Shown piece by piece: positions 13,404-20,734 of a DNA stretch of 23,246 nucleotides. The notes under the pieces were generated by a model. That model was not told the origin of the DNA. It saw only the letters and a list, made by a program, of their open reading frames with translations, and ran no database searches. The stretch is taken from positions 1 through 23,246 of the IMG/VR virus record IMGVR_UViG_3300021425_003248. One strand, written 5' to 3'. A program made the translations under genes and the position numbers. The stretch comes from a virus. The first letter of the stretch is position 1, and each line of letters opens with the position of its first letter.

Positions 13404-13461
13404 GAGACCTATGGGGAGGTAAAACACAGTCTCTCATACCCACACTGGAGGGTGGTGTGGG
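13404..13461 (+). ncRNA. Structured psbA leader RNA (PhotoRC-like candidate)
   Basis: The leader of about 160 nt before psbA contains GAGAC (13404-13408) able to pair with GTCTC (13429-13433). It also has a 7-bp hairpin CCCACAC/GTGTGGG (13439-13445 with 13455-13461) with a 9-nt purine-rich loop, and the G-rich block ATGGGGAGG. Conserved PhotoRC RNA motifs are known before psbA in marine cyanobacteria and phages. Membership here is a guess from position and folding. Confidence 0.45.
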
Positions 13462-13513
13462 ATATAATGTACTCGTTCAGTTCCCCCTGAGCATTACTTA
13501 CCCTTTAACGAAA

Positions 13514-14061
13514 ATGACTGCTTCTATTGCACAACGCAATTCTACTAACCCCTGGGAATCTTTTTGCCAGTGGGTTACTTCAACCGATAATCGTCTTTAT
13601 GTCGGTTGGTTTGGAGTCCTTATGATTCCTTGCCTACTTGCTGCTACAACTTGTTTCATCATTGCATTCATCGGTGCTCCCCCTGTGGACATTGATGGTA
13701 TTCGTGAACCAGTTGCTGGCTCTCTAATGTATGGAAATAACATCATCTCTGGTGCTGTTGTTCCTTCGTCCAACGCAATTGGACTGCACTTCTACCCCAT
13801 CTGGGAAGCCGCCTCTCTGGATGAGTGGCTTTACAACGGCGGACCTTTCCAACTCGTTGTCTTCCACTTCCTCATTGGTATCTATGCTTATATGGGTCGT
13901 GAGTGGGAACTCTCTTACCGTCTAGGTATGCGCCCTTGGATCTGTGTTGCTTACAGCGCACCTGTTGCTGCTGCTTCTGCCGTATTCCTGGTCTATCCTT
14001 TCGGTCAAGGTTCTTTCTCTGATGCGATGCCTCTGGGTATCTCTGGTACTTTTAACTACAT
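13514..14061 (+). CDS. psbA: Photosystem II D1 protein, exon 1
   Basis: D1 is the reaction-centre subunit of photosystem II and the subunit most rapidly lost to light damage; phage copies keep photosynthesis running in infected cells. Exon 1 encodes residues 1-182 plus two bases of codon 183, from [17 protein letters not shown] through [17 protein letters not shown] to SGTFNY. Residue 130 is Glu, the form of high-light D1 isoforms. An in-frame GTG at 13457 would add 19 residues but lies in the structured leader; the ATG at 13514 gives the normal D1 start. Exon 1 ends in ACTACAT at 14061 and joins 14941. Exons total 1080 nt, exactly 359 codons plus stop, the normal D1 length. Unspliced RNA would stop three codons after the junction. 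Confidence 0.96.
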
Positions 14062-14126
14062 AAACTAAACCAATGTGTAGTATAAATCGGGTGAACTGCT
14101 GGAAACCTAAATCGTATTGACTAACC

Positions 14127-14172
14127 TTTAACTTTATGTTATTATAAATAATAATAGATACATAAAGTTAAA
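14127..14172 (+). promoter_or_regulatory. Late promoter inside a 12-bp hairpin at the endonuclease start
   Basis: TTTAACTTTATG (14127-14138) and CATAAAGTTAAA (14161-14172) are perfect inverse copies; the second ends on the A of the start codon. The 22-nt loop contains TATAAATA (14143-14150), the late box, 21 nt before the ATG. psbA read-through RNA would bury the start, while RNA begun at the late box lacks the first arm. The same logic is known for T4 I-TevI, e and soc. Confidence 0.82.
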
Positions 14173-14831
14173 TGTCTAAGAAACTTACTATTGATGATAT
14201 AAAAAGTATTGCTGAAAATAGAAACCACACAATAGTTTCTATGGAAGGTTATGCAGACATCAAAAGTAAAGTCCAGTTCTTCTGTAATACTTGTAATAAT
14301 CATTTTGATACAAGTGTTGCTTCTTATAAAAATGCAAAGAAAACTGGGTGTCCTCATTGTAGGAAAATCATTATCTCCAAAACTCAAAAAGGAAAGGATG
14401 TTAGTGATGAAACCAGAAAACTTCTATCTCTAAAAGCACAAGGTCGCAAAGGTTCTCTCAAAGGTAGGTTTGGTAAAAACCATCCTGCATATAAAGGAAC
14501 TCCAAATAGAGATTTTAATAACCCCTCAACAGATTATTATATTTGGAGAGAGGCAGTAAAAACTAGGTTCAATAGAACCTGTGTTGTTACTGGTAAAAAA
14601 TCTAACCTTGTTACTCATCATTTAGATGGTTGGAATGCATATCCTCAAAGAAGATATGATATTACAAACGGCGTTCTTATTCACAAAGAAGTTCATAAAC
14701 TATTCCACGACCTTTATGGTTATGGTAATAATACAGAAGAACAGTTTAATCTCTTTCTCAAAGAGCAATACGACACGGCAATCAGCATCCAAGTCTCAGA
14801 TACATCTGAGAAAGGTTCAGAGACTACCTGA
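14172..14831 (+). CDS. Intron-encoded HNH homing endonuclease
   Basis: The 219-aa enzyme should cut intronless psbA near the insertion site and so spread the intron. The N-terminal part (about residues 1-65) contains a zinc-ribbon-like pair of CxxC motifs (CNTCNNHF and CPHCRK). A basic linker follows (KKGKDVSDETRKLL, RKGSLKGRFGKNHPAYKGT), resembling DNA-binding NUMOD segments. The HNH core lies near residues 124-178: YYIWREAVKTRFNRTCVVTG, then THHLDGWNAYP and ITNGVLIHKEVHKLFHDLYG. The gene lies wholly inside the psbA intron, ends beside its P7 element, and has its own late promoter within a hairpin. It is AT-richer than the surrounding psbA exons, as expected for a mobile gene. Confidence 0.9.
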   Translation: MSKKLTIDDIKSIAENRNHTIVSMEGYADIKSKVQFFCNTCNNHFDTSVASYKNAKKTGCPHCRKIIISKTQKGKDVSDETRKLLSLKAQGRKGSLKGRFGKNHPAYKGTPNRDFNNPSTDYYIWREAVKTRFNRTCVVTGKKSNLVTHHLDGWNAYPQRRYDITNGVLIHKEVHKLFHDLYGYGNNTEEQFNLFLKEQYDTAISIQVSDTSEKGSETT

Positions 14832-14920
14832 GGAGTTCAGTCTCCTTAATAACAGGTTTAAGCGCCCGACAATCTAATAAAATAGATTGATGATATAGTC
14901 CAATCCCTATGGAAACATAG

Positions 14921-15472
<552 letters not shown>

Positions 15473-15493
15473 GGTAATCTAATTCATTAAGTT

Positions 15494-15517
15494 AAGGAAC
15501 CTTCGGGTTCCTTTTTT
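15494..15517 (+). terminator. psbA terminator with a TTCG tetraloop
   Basis: AAGGAACC and GGTTCCTT form an 8-bp stem closed by the very stable C(TTCG)G tetraloop, and T follows. It ends psbA transcription. Confidence 0.93.
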
Positions 15518-15519
15518 AT

Positions 15520-15548
15520 TTGCTAAATAGTTGAAGTTATGATATAAT
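15520..15548 (+). promoter_or_regulatory. Promoter for the endonuclease VII-like gene
   Basis: TTGCTA (15520-15525), 17 nt, TATAAT (15543-15548) lie 21 nt before the gene at 15570. A late-like CTAAATA (15523-15529) overlaps the -35 region. Confidence 0.55.
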
Positions 15549-15569
15549 AACTTCAACTAACTAAAAACT

Positions 15570-15998
15570 ATGAGAACCTGTAAAATCTGCAACCAAACAA
15601 AACCACTTACAGATTTTTACCAAACTGTAAGGAATGGAAAACCATACGGACATCATGGAAAATGTAAATCTTGTTATGTAAAAAAACAACAAGAAACATA
15701 TGACCCCATAAAAAAGAGGGATGAAAATTTGCGAAGAGTTTATGGTATTGGTATTGAAGAATATAATACTCTATTAGAACAACAAAATCATCGTTGTGCA
15801 ATTTGTGAAAGTACTGACCCAAAAGGTAGGAAATCTGGTAGAGGTGGTGGTGTTGATGTTTTTTATGTAGACCACGACCATAATACAGGAAAGGTTCGTG
15901 GTCTACTTTGTAATATATGTAATAGAACGATGGGATATGTTGGTGAAAATTCTGGTATACTAGAAGAAATGATTAAATACCTACAAAAGCACCAATAA
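15570..15998 (+). CDS. Endonuclease VII-like (HNH-superfamily) free-standing nuclease
   Basis: The 142-aa protein has an N-terminal zinc-binding pair (MRTCKICNQTKP and GKCKSCYVKK). A linker follows, ending in YNTLLEQQNHRCAIC, and then the catalytic block YVDHDHNTGKVRGLLCNICN, the signature of the T4 endonuclease VII fold used by many free-standing homing nucleases. Cys residues of CAIC and CNIC complete the second zinc site. It stands directly after psbA exon 2, the position held in phage S-PM2 by F-CphI, which promotes homing of the psbA intron in trans. A general recombination nuclease is the alternative, but small size and position favour a homing role. Confidence 0.85.
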   Translation: MRTCKICNQTKPLTDFYQTVRNGKPYGHHGKCKSCYVKKQQETYDPIKKRDENLRRVYGIGIEEYNTLLEQQNHRCAICESTDPKGRKSGRGGGVDVFYVDHDHNTGKVRGLLCNICNRTMGYVGENSGILEEMIKYLQKHQ

Positions 15999-15999
15999 A

Positions 16000-16080
16000 A
16001 TGCTCCAAATCCTAATATTCTTCATAGCATTCGGTTTCTTTATGTTTTTTCTATCACTCACAGACCATTATCATTATTAA
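16000..16080 (+). CDS. 26-aa hydrophobic peptide
   Basis: A 27-codon frame starts one nt after the nuclease stop and encodes one membrane helix (MLQILIFFIAFGFFMFFLSL) with an aromatic/His tail. It has no clear ribosome-binding site. The tight junction suggests coupling, but a frame of this size could be chance. Confidence 0.35.
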   Translation: MLQILIFFIAFGFFMFFLSLTDHYHY

Positions 16081-16129
16081 CTATTTGTAGAAACCATAAC
16101 AAAACTTTTTTGAATATCTGATACAATTT

Positions 16130-16136
16130 CTAAATA
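16130..16136 (+). promoter_or_regulatory. Late-like box CTAAATA before the aldolase gene
   Basis: CTAAATA lies 20 nt before the ATG at 16157, the same distance as the ATAAATA late boxes in this window. Confidence 0.45.
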
Positions 16137-16156
16137 CAATTTTACAATACTTAACG

Positions 16157-16822
16157 ATGCTTCTAGACTTAGCACACACAATTGCTGACTATACTATCTG
16201 CGGTGAAGGTAATGTATCAGAGAGAAAAACAGAAGATACTTTTCTAATCAAAGCAAGTGGCACAAGTCTTCATACACTATCAGAAGATGATTTAGTTCTT
16301 GTAGATACTGATGCTCAACAACTAAAACCGGAACAGAAGAAACCAAGTATCGAAGTGCTGTTTCATGCGTGGATTATGAAGCACTTCCCAGAAATCAATT
16401 ATATCGCACATACCCATCCACCAAAGACCACACAGATACTCTGCTCTCCTGCGGCTAATGATTTTGCTGTACAACGTTGGTTTCCAGATCAGATTGTAAG
16501 AAACGGTGCAATATCTTGTTTGGTTCCTTATGCTCCTCCTGGTGCTCGTCTACTTCAAAATGTGGACAAGTATGTTGGAGAGTTTGTAGACCACTATAGA
16601 TACTTCCCCAAGTTGATTCTTCTAGAAAATCATGGTATTATCACAGCATCACCTTACCAAAAGGATTGTGCTGCTGCTACTCTAATGTGTGAAAAATCTG
16701 CTGAAATCTTTATTGGTGCTAAACTTCTTGGTGGTGTAAACTTCCTTCCAGATGAAGAGATTGAGCATTTAGAAAACTGTCCTGGTGAGCAGTATCGTCG
16801 CCGTATGTATTTTGTGAAATGA
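16157..16822 (+). CDS. Class II aldolase/adducin family protein
   Basis: A cytoplasmic zinc enzyme of the fuculose-phosphate-aldolase fold. Glycine-rich phosphate-binding GEGNVS (residues 16-21) and KASGTSL (32-38) are present. The zinc and catalytic residues are His85 and His87 (HTHPP), His159 (ENHG) and Glu66 (PSIEVLFH), so the active site looks intact. The 221-aa length is normal. Members act on fuculose, ribulose or rhamnulose phosphates or in methylthioribulose salvage; the substrate cannot be told. The last option would fit the phage SpeD gene, since polyamine synthesis yields methylthioadenosine, but that link is speculative. It is a single gene between small gaps, preceded by CTAAATA. 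Confidence 0.85.
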   Translation: MLLDLAHTIADYTICGEGNVSERKTEDTFLIKASGTSLHTLSEDDLVLVDTDAQQLKPEQKKPSIEVLFHAWIMKHFPEINYIAHTHPPKTTQILCSPAANDFAVQRWFPDQIVRNGAISCLVPYAPPGARLLQNVDKYVGEFVDHYRYFPKLILLENHGIITASPYQKDCAAATLMCEKSAEIFIGAKLLGGVNFLPDEEIEHLENCPGEQYRRRMYFVK

Positions 16823-16901
16823 ATGCCACCTTAAAAATTGGCACAGACTTCTTTCATAAACTTGAAATATCGCCTATAATACCTACAGAGTTTCCTTAAC
16901 T

Positions 16902-17312
16902 ATGAAAAAAGCACTGATCGCACTAGCCCTGATTTTGTCCCCGCTTGCCGCGAACGCACAGCAGAAAACCTATACTTACACTGAAATGTGTTGGTATCTT
17001 GGGCAAAAAAATCATCCTTGGATTGAAAGAGCAACTTGTAAAATCACTGATGTTCGCAACAAACAAGGGTTTTTAGATAAGCGAATTATTCAAGCAGTAG
17101 TAAATAAATCTGGCGTTTCTTATACAGTTAAATCTTGGTTTGGTCCTCAAGGATTTATGACTTGGGATAGCGACCGTCAGGCGGCATATAAGAACCAATA
17201 TACTGTTGCCAGACCAACTGCTGGAGTTATCAAAGACGCAAAACTTCCTTCTGGATATGGTATTACTGAAGTTACTAAAGACCTCTGGGTTCGTCAGATT
17301 TCTTGGGATTAA
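16902..17312 (+). CDS. Hypothetical secreted 136-aa protein
   Basis: Residues 1-19 form a clear signal peptide (MKKALIALALILSPLAANA). The mature part of about 117 residues is rich in aromatic and basic residues and has two Cys (MCWYL and ATCKI) that could pair in the periplasm. Motifs such as SWFGPQGFMTWDSDR are not recognised. A TATAAT box at 16875-16880 lies 21 nt before the ATG, with only a poor -35 (TTTCAT). An envelope or superinfection role is possible but unsupported. Confidence 0.8.
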   Translation: MKKALIALALILSPLAANAQQKTYTYTEMCWYLGQKNHPWIERATCKITDVRNKQGFLDKRIIQAVVNKSGVSYTVKSWFGPQGFMTWDSDRQAAYKNQYTVARPTAGVIKDAKLPSGYGITEVTKDLWVRQISWD

Positions 17313-17346
17313 TTATTCTTCTACATAAAGAGGTTGCTTTTTACCG

Positions 17347-17508
17347 ATGAAAACCATAACACTCACAGAAGACCAAGTAAAACTTCTTGCCGATGCTGTA
17401 TGGATGCGTCAGAGATGTTTTATTGCCGGAGACAAAAGATTTAAAGAATATGGAGTAATGTTGGAAGATATTCTTGGAGACCTTGAATATACACCATCAA
17501 GATATTGA
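17347..17508 (+). CDS. Hypothetical 53-aa protein
   Basis: A small soluble, helical protein (MKTITLTEDQVKLLADAVW, MRQRCFIAGDKRFKEYG, MLEDILGDLEY). It opens a run of short genes to 18173. The next ATG follows its stop by one base. No function is recognised. Confidence 0.6.
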   Translation: MKTITLTEDQVKLLADAVWMRQRCFIAGDKRFKEYGVMLEDILGDLEYTPSRY

Positions 17509-17509
17509 A

Positions 17510-17650
17510 ATGATTACTTCTGAAACACCTTATAAACTTTCAGAAATTATTAGAGATACATGGCCTGGCATTTACAGAAAACCTCAAATACCTTATAATA
17601 CAAAAAATAACCTAGATTATGAACGAATATTGGATAGTAAAAAATCATAA
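17510..17650 (+). CDS. Hypothetical 46-aa protein
   Basis: A short charged protein (MITSETPYKLSEIIRDTWPG, then YERILDSKKS). It starts one nt after the previous stop and overlaps the next gene by 32 nt. No ribosome-binding site stands out. The junctions favour a real gene. Confidence 0.45.
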   Translation: MITSETPYKLSEIIRDTWPGIYRKPQIPYNTKNNLDYERILDSKKS

Positions 17651-17891
17651 AACTGGAAGAGTTATTGCACATTGCGGCGATATCAATGATGCCATTATGA
17701 TGGTAAGTTTTGATCCTCATAATAGATCTTATAGTCGTCACCGTTTTCTTAGCGACCAAGTGATTGATGTTTTTTCTACAACAGATAAACAACTTCCCGG
17801 TCAAATTGGATTGCCTTCTGGAAAAATAGAACAACTTAATTCTTATATGGAAAAACTTCCTGAAGGTGTTGGTGATCCAATAATAGTATGA
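17619..17891 (+). CDS. Hypothetical 90-aa protein
   Basis: A soluble protein whose N-terminus (MNEYWIVKNHKTGRVIAHCG, DINDAIMMV) suggests a beta-hairpin plus helix. The remainder (SRHRFLSDQVIDVFSTTDKQ, then GQIGLPSGKIEQLNSYMEKL) has no known motif. It is the best-supported gene of this short cluster by length and codon use. Its stop overlaps the next start (ATGA). Confidence 0.65.
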   Translation: MNEYWIVKNHKTGRVIAHCGDINDAIMMVSFDPHNRSYSRHRFLSDQVIDVFSTTDKQLPGQIGLPSGKIEQLNSYMEKLPEGVGDPIIV

Positions 17892-18085
17892 ATCATAGAA
17901 AGCATAAGCAAGCAAGAAATCAAAAGAAGAAAAAGATGTATACTCCTGAGTGATATCTTCTAGATCCTCTAGATGCTGTTTGTCCACATTGTGGAAAGAA
18001 GAATAAACCTTGTTCTTATGTAAATAGTTTAAGTCGTTCTTGGGCAAGAAATGCTTGTGCTAAAAAGAATTCAAAACTTTCTTGA
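17888..18085 (+). pseudogene. Small zinc-ribbon gene interrupted by one in-frame TGA
   Basis: The frame from ATG 17888 encodes a Lys-rich start (MNHRKHKQARNQKKKKMYTPE), meets TGA at 17951-17953, then stays open for 43 codons to TGA at 18083. The second part contains a plausible zinc ribbon (AVCPHCGKKNKPC) and a SLSRSWARNACAKK tail. Replacing the TGA by TGG gives one smooth 65-aa protein. A recent nonsense mutation, sequencing error or read-through are all possible; the base after TGA is T, not a strong read-through context. Confidence 0.6.
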
Positions 18086-18173
18086 AAGAGATCAAGATAT
18101 TACAGTGTATGATGAATGGCATTATATTTACATCACTATAAAAGAACTCATTAAAATCTTGATCACTAAATAA
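18051..18173 (+). CDS. Hypothetical 40-aa protein
   Basis: A short frame (MLVLKRIQNFLERDQDITVY, then WHYIYITIKELIKILITK) overlapping the interrupted gene by 35 nt. It is hydrophobic and basic at the end. It may be a chance frame; a stop directly before the glutaredoxin leader is its only contextual support. Confidence 0.35.
   Translation: MLVLKRIQNFLERDQDITVYDEWHYIYITIKELIKILITK
18166..18172 (+). promoter_or_regulatory. Late-like box CTAAATA before the glutaredoxin gene
   Basis: CTAAATA ends 24 nt before the ATG at 18197, matching the spacing of true late boxes. Confidence 0.45.
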
Positions 18174-18196
18174 AAACAATACCAATTTATTTTTAT

Positions 18197-18433
18197 ATGA
18201 AATTTACAATTTATTCAAAGGATGGGTGTCCGTATTGCACTAAAGTTCAACAAGTGCTAGAATTGACTGAACTTCAGCATGTAGTTTATAAACTTGGTGT
18301 TGACTTTACCCGTGAAGAATTTTATTCTGAATTTGGACAAGGATCAACATTTCCTCAAGTTATTGTGGACGAAAAGCATATTGGAGGGTGTACGGATACG
18401 GTTCAATATCTCAAGGAGCAGAATCTAGTTTGA
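18197..18433 (+). CDS. Glutaredoxin
   Basis: A 78-aa cytoplasmic thiol reductase of the classic dithiol type. The active site is Cys11-Pro-Tyr-Cys14 in SKDGCPYCTKV. The cis-proline loop (STFPQVIVDE) and glutathione-binding GGCTDT segment are present near residues 54-71. In T4-like phages such proteins reduce ribonucleotide reductase; here they may also support the peroxiredoxin encoded at 3854. The stop overlaps the next start (TGATG). Confidence 0.95.
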   Translation: MKFTIYSKDGCPYCTKVQQVLELTELQHVVYKLGVDFTREEFYSEFGQGSTFPQVIVDEKHIGGCTDTVQYLKEQNLV

Positions 18434-18792
18434 TGGAAAATAGTAATCAGGAAGTTTGCAATGATGTTGAAAAAGCAATCGATTATGCTTTTAATGGCCA
18501 ATTTGTTATGAAATTTTATGATTATCTAAAAATTCGTAAAACAAAAAAAGTAGAAGTTGATGAATTTATTGAAAGTTCAACTGCAAATGAAATCAATAAT
18601 TTAGTGATTGACCTTGATGACTATATTGAAGGTGGTTCTGATGAAATACATAAACAACTTCGTGAGGGATATGGGCATATTCCAAAACCACAAGCAAGAA
18701 AAATAAGAAATTATCTACAAGGCATATTGGAAGATGCTTGGAAGTATAGTTATGATAAAAGACCAGGACGACGCAAAAAGCAAACTAAATAA
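18433..18792 (+). CDS. Hypothetical 119-aa protein
   Basis: A soluble, mostly helical protein with an acidic first half (MENSNQEVCNDVEKAIDYAF) and a basic C-terminus (KPQARKIRNYLQGILEDAW, ending KRPGRRKKQTK). The basic tail suggests nucleic-acid or acidic-protein contact. The start at 18433 overlaps the glutaredoxin stop; an upstream in-frame start at 18388 would lie inside the glutaredoxin gene and is not used here. No family is recognised. Confidence 0.75.
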   Translation: MENSNQEVCNDVEKAIDYAFNGQFVMKFYDYLKIRKTKKVEVDEFIESSTANEINNLVIDLDDYIEGGSDEIHKQLREGYGHIPKPQARKIRNYLQGILEDAWKYSYDKRPGRRKKQTK

Positions 18793-18958
18793 TAGTGATT
18801 CCCAGATTAATCGGGGAATAGAGTTGTTATTACGCAATAGAAAGAGGAGGTCAGAAAATCCAAAAACTTTTCAAGTAAAGTTTGGTAAAATGATCTCTCT
18901 TTTTCGTAGAGAGTTTCATCTTTACATTGACTTTAACTTTGATATTAAGAAAAAATAA
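18752..18958 (+). CDS. Hypothetical 68-aa basic protein
   Basis: The ATG at 18752 follows GGAAG by 7 nt, so it is preferred over one 18 nt earlier. The product begins MIKDQDDAKSKLNNSD, has a basic middle (LLLRNRKRRSENPKTF) and an aromatic C-terminus (FRREFHLYIDFNFDIKKK). It overlaps the preceding gene by 41 nt. No function is recognised. Confidence 0.55.
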   Translation: MIKDQDDAKSKLNNSDSQINRGIELLLRNRKRRSENPKTFQVKFGKMISLFRREFHLYIDFNFDIKKK

Positions 18959-18976
18959 ACTCTCTGGGGAAGAAAA

Positions 18977-19222
18977 ATGGAACTATCAATTATTCTGACT
19001 TTTACTACTTTGTTCTGTGTAATGTTCCTTTTTATAGGTTTAATTTGTGGATGGATTTTTAAGCAATATCAAGTAGAAAGAATTTATGGTATTCACAATA
19101 TTCATCCAGAATTTCTTGATAATAATGGAAATGTAATTCCCGATGAAGTTTTAGCTGTTCGTTTTGAAGAAGGATTTTTTGATGGAGAAGAAGATTACGA
19201 ACAAGACTATGATGATGATTGA
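18977..19222 (+). CDS. Hypothetical 81-aa membrane protein with an acidic tail
   Basis: A single membrane helix at the N-terminus (residues about 4-28, LIGLICGWIF region) is followed by a cytoplasmic or periplasmic part ending in a very acidic tail (GEEDYEQDYDDD). GGGGAAG provides a ribosome-binding site. The stop codon region carries the late box of the next gene. Function unknown. Confidence 0.72.
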   Translation: MELSIILTFTTLFCVMFLFIGLICGWIFKQYQVERIYGIHNIHPEFLDNNGNVIPDEVLAVRFEEGFFDGEEDYEQDYDDD

Positions 19223-19228
19223 TAAATA
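19222..19228 (+). promoter_or_regulatory. Late promoter box
   Basis: ATAAATA, 40 nt before the 189-aa gene start and directly at the end of the preceding gene. Confidence 0.6.
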
Positions 19229-19268
19229 CTCAAAATAATTTAATTTTATCTGATTTGTATTAAAAATT

Positions 19269-19838
19269 ATGACTGTAACTAAAGAAAAAAGTGGTAAAAC
19301 CTCAATTAAAGTTTTACCACAGAATCCATTTATTTTTGAAATTCTTGAACTTGCCTCAAAACAAAGAACTAATTCTAAAAAGGTAGAAGTTCTAAAAATT
19401 TACGAGCATCCATCTTTAAAGACAATTCTTATTTGGAACTTTGATGAATCTGTAATTTCTCTTTTACCTGAAGGAGAAGTTCCATATGCAAGTACTGGAG
19501 AGCAAAATATTAATAGTGGAAATTTAAGTTCCAAAATTAATGATGCTGTCTCAAAAATGGAAGAAATTGGATCAAAATCCCTTGGAGCATCAGATCAAGG
19601 AAAATCTTCTATTCGTAAAGAATATGAAATGTTTTATAACTTTGTAAAAGGTGGAAATAATAATTTGAGTCCCATTCGAAGGGAAACAATGTTTATTAAT
19701 ATTCTTGAGGGACTTCATCCTCTTGAAGCAGAAATTGTTTGCTTAGTTAAAGATAAAAGACTTACTGACAAGTATAAAATATCTTTTGAAAATGTTAAGG
19801 AAGCTTATCCAGATATTCGCTGGGGTGGTCGTTCGTGA
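19269..19838 (+). CDS. Conserved-type 189-aa phage protein of unknown function
   Basis: A soluble protein with an N-terminal part shaped like a small alpha/beta domain (PQNPFIFEILELASKQRTN, KVEVLKIYEHPSLKTILIW). A Gly/Ser-rich linker follows near residues 75-115. The helical C-terminal half contains RRETMFINILEGLHPLEAEI and ends YPDIRWGGRS. I associate this C-terminal pattern (ILEGLHPLEAEIVCLVKD) with a protein family widespread in T4-like marine phages, without a known role. A late box precedes it. Confidence 0.8.
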   Translation: MTVTKEKSGKTSIKVLPQNPFIFEILELASKQRTNSKKVEVLKIYEHPSLKTILIWNFDESVISLLPEGEVPYASTGEQNINSGNLSSKINDAVSKMEEIGSKSLGASDQGKSSIRKEYEMFYNFVKGGNNNLSPIRRETMFINILEGLHPLEAEIVCLVKDKRLTDKYKISFENVKEAYPDIRWGGRS

Positions 19839-19878
19839 GTAAACTTTTTAATATTGTAAAAAATGTGTAAGAAAAAAT

Positions 19879-20193
19879 ATGGAAGAGTCTTTAAAAAGTG
19901 TGGAGAGTAAAATTATACTTCCTCATGAATATGGTTGCGAGATTCTTCTTGAAAGAACAACACTAGAAATGGCAAAAGATTCTTCATTTCCAAATGATGC
20001 ATATTTAATTTGGTATAAAAATAATTCTGAAGAATATCTTGATTTGACTCGATGCTCAAAGAGAGTTAATTTATTTGATATGTATTATGATAAGTATGGT
20101 CCCGGTTCCGTACAAAAAATTGATTTTGGATATGGTAGAGTAAATCCAAGAATTTGGGGATATAAACAACCAGAAAAAAAGAAAAAAAAATGA
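19879..20193 (+). CDS. Hypothetical 104-aa protein
   Basis: A soluble protein with EYLDLTRCSKRVNLFDMYYD and YGRVNPRIWGY in the second half, ending in a Lys6-like tail coded by long A-runs. The start is the ATG after a 40-nt gap. The gap itself holds only an 11-codon GTG frame that I do not count. The stop overlaps the next start (ATGA). The A-runs are prone to slippage. Function unknown. Confidence 0.72.
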   Translation: MEESLKSVESKIILPHEYGCEILLERTTLEMAKDSSFPNDAYLIWYKNNSEEYLDLTRCSKRVNLFDMYYDKYGPGSVQKIDFGYGRVNPRIWGYKQPEKKKKK

Positions 20194-20408
20194 GTGAAAA
20201 TTTTAAAGGATTTGCAAAACTTACAGATAATAAAGAATATAGACTTTATATTAAAAACAAAGAAGTAAATAAACTTATTAAAGAATATAAAAAACTTAAA
20301 AAGTATCAAAAATCATCTATTTTTGAAATCGAAAAACTTTCGGGCCACGAAACAAAAATAGATAAATTAATTAACGAATATGGAATAGATTCTGAAGCAA
20401 TTGAATAA
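20190..20408 (+). CDS. Hypothetical 72-aa lysine-rich protein
   Basis: A very Lys/Glu-rich helical protein (NKLIKEYKKLKKYQKSS), probably soluble and possibly a coiled coil. Start overlaps the previous stop (ATGA) and its stop overlaps the speD start (TAATG). Position between coupled genes is the main evidence. Function unknown. Confidence 0.65.
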   Translation: MSENFKGFAKLTDNKEYRLYIKNKEVNKLIKEYKKLKKYQKSSIFEIEKLSGHETKIDKLINEYGIDSEAIE

Positions 20409-20734
20409 TGGGGAAGCATTACTTACTTAACTTGTACGGTTGCTCGTTTATCCTCTTGGATGACGAGCATTGTCTTATTGACTTGTTGGAAAATGCAGCT
20501 GCTGCTAGCGGTGCTACTGTGGTCCAAACTATCTCAAAAAAGTTTGAACCACAAGGAGTCACTGTAATTTGCTTATTATCTGAAAGTCATATTAGTATTC
20601 ATACTTGGCCTGAAGAGGGCAAAGCAGCAGTTGATGTATACACTTGCGGCGATTGTAATCCTAAAATTGGTTGCGATATTATTATTCAGCAACTTTATGC
20701 TACAGAACATACTCTCAGTTATATTGAGAGATAA
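20408..20734 (+). CDS. speD: S-adenosylmethionine decarboxylase proenzyme
   Basis: SpeD decarboxylates S-adenosylmethionine to give the aminopropyl donor for spermidine, which helps package phage DNA. The 108-aa protein is of the short bacterial class. It cleaves itself between Glu59 and Ser60 (LSESHISIHTWPE), and Ser60 becomes the pyruvoyl group. His65 and Cys80 (VYTCGDC) are the other catalytic residues at the expected spacing. No spermidine synthase is nearby, so the host enzyme must finish the pathway. speD is a recurring auxiliary gene of T4-like cyanophages. It overlaps the preceding gene by one base. Confidence 0.94.
   Translation: MGKHYLLNLYGCSFILLDDEHCLIDLLENAAAASGATVVQTISKKFEPQGVTVICLLSESHISIHTWPEEGKAAVDVYTCGDCNPKIGCDIIIQQLYATEHTLSYIER

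Noticed and set aside
13457-13513. 19-residue N-terminal extension of D1 from GTG
   Set aside because: Falls inside the structured leader and gives a non-D1 start; ATG 13514 yields the exact normal length.
17550-18047. 165-codon minus-strand frame across the small-gene cluster
   Set aside because: Covers several coupled plus-strand genes; product has no motif and no late box precedes it.
19835-19870. 11-codon GTG frame overlapping the stop of the 189-aa gene
   Set aside because: Too short and without any other support.
20171-20190. Frameshift at the A-runs ending the 104-aa gene
   Set aside because: The runs are slippery, but there is a normal ATGA overlap with an ATG start and no downstream structure was found.
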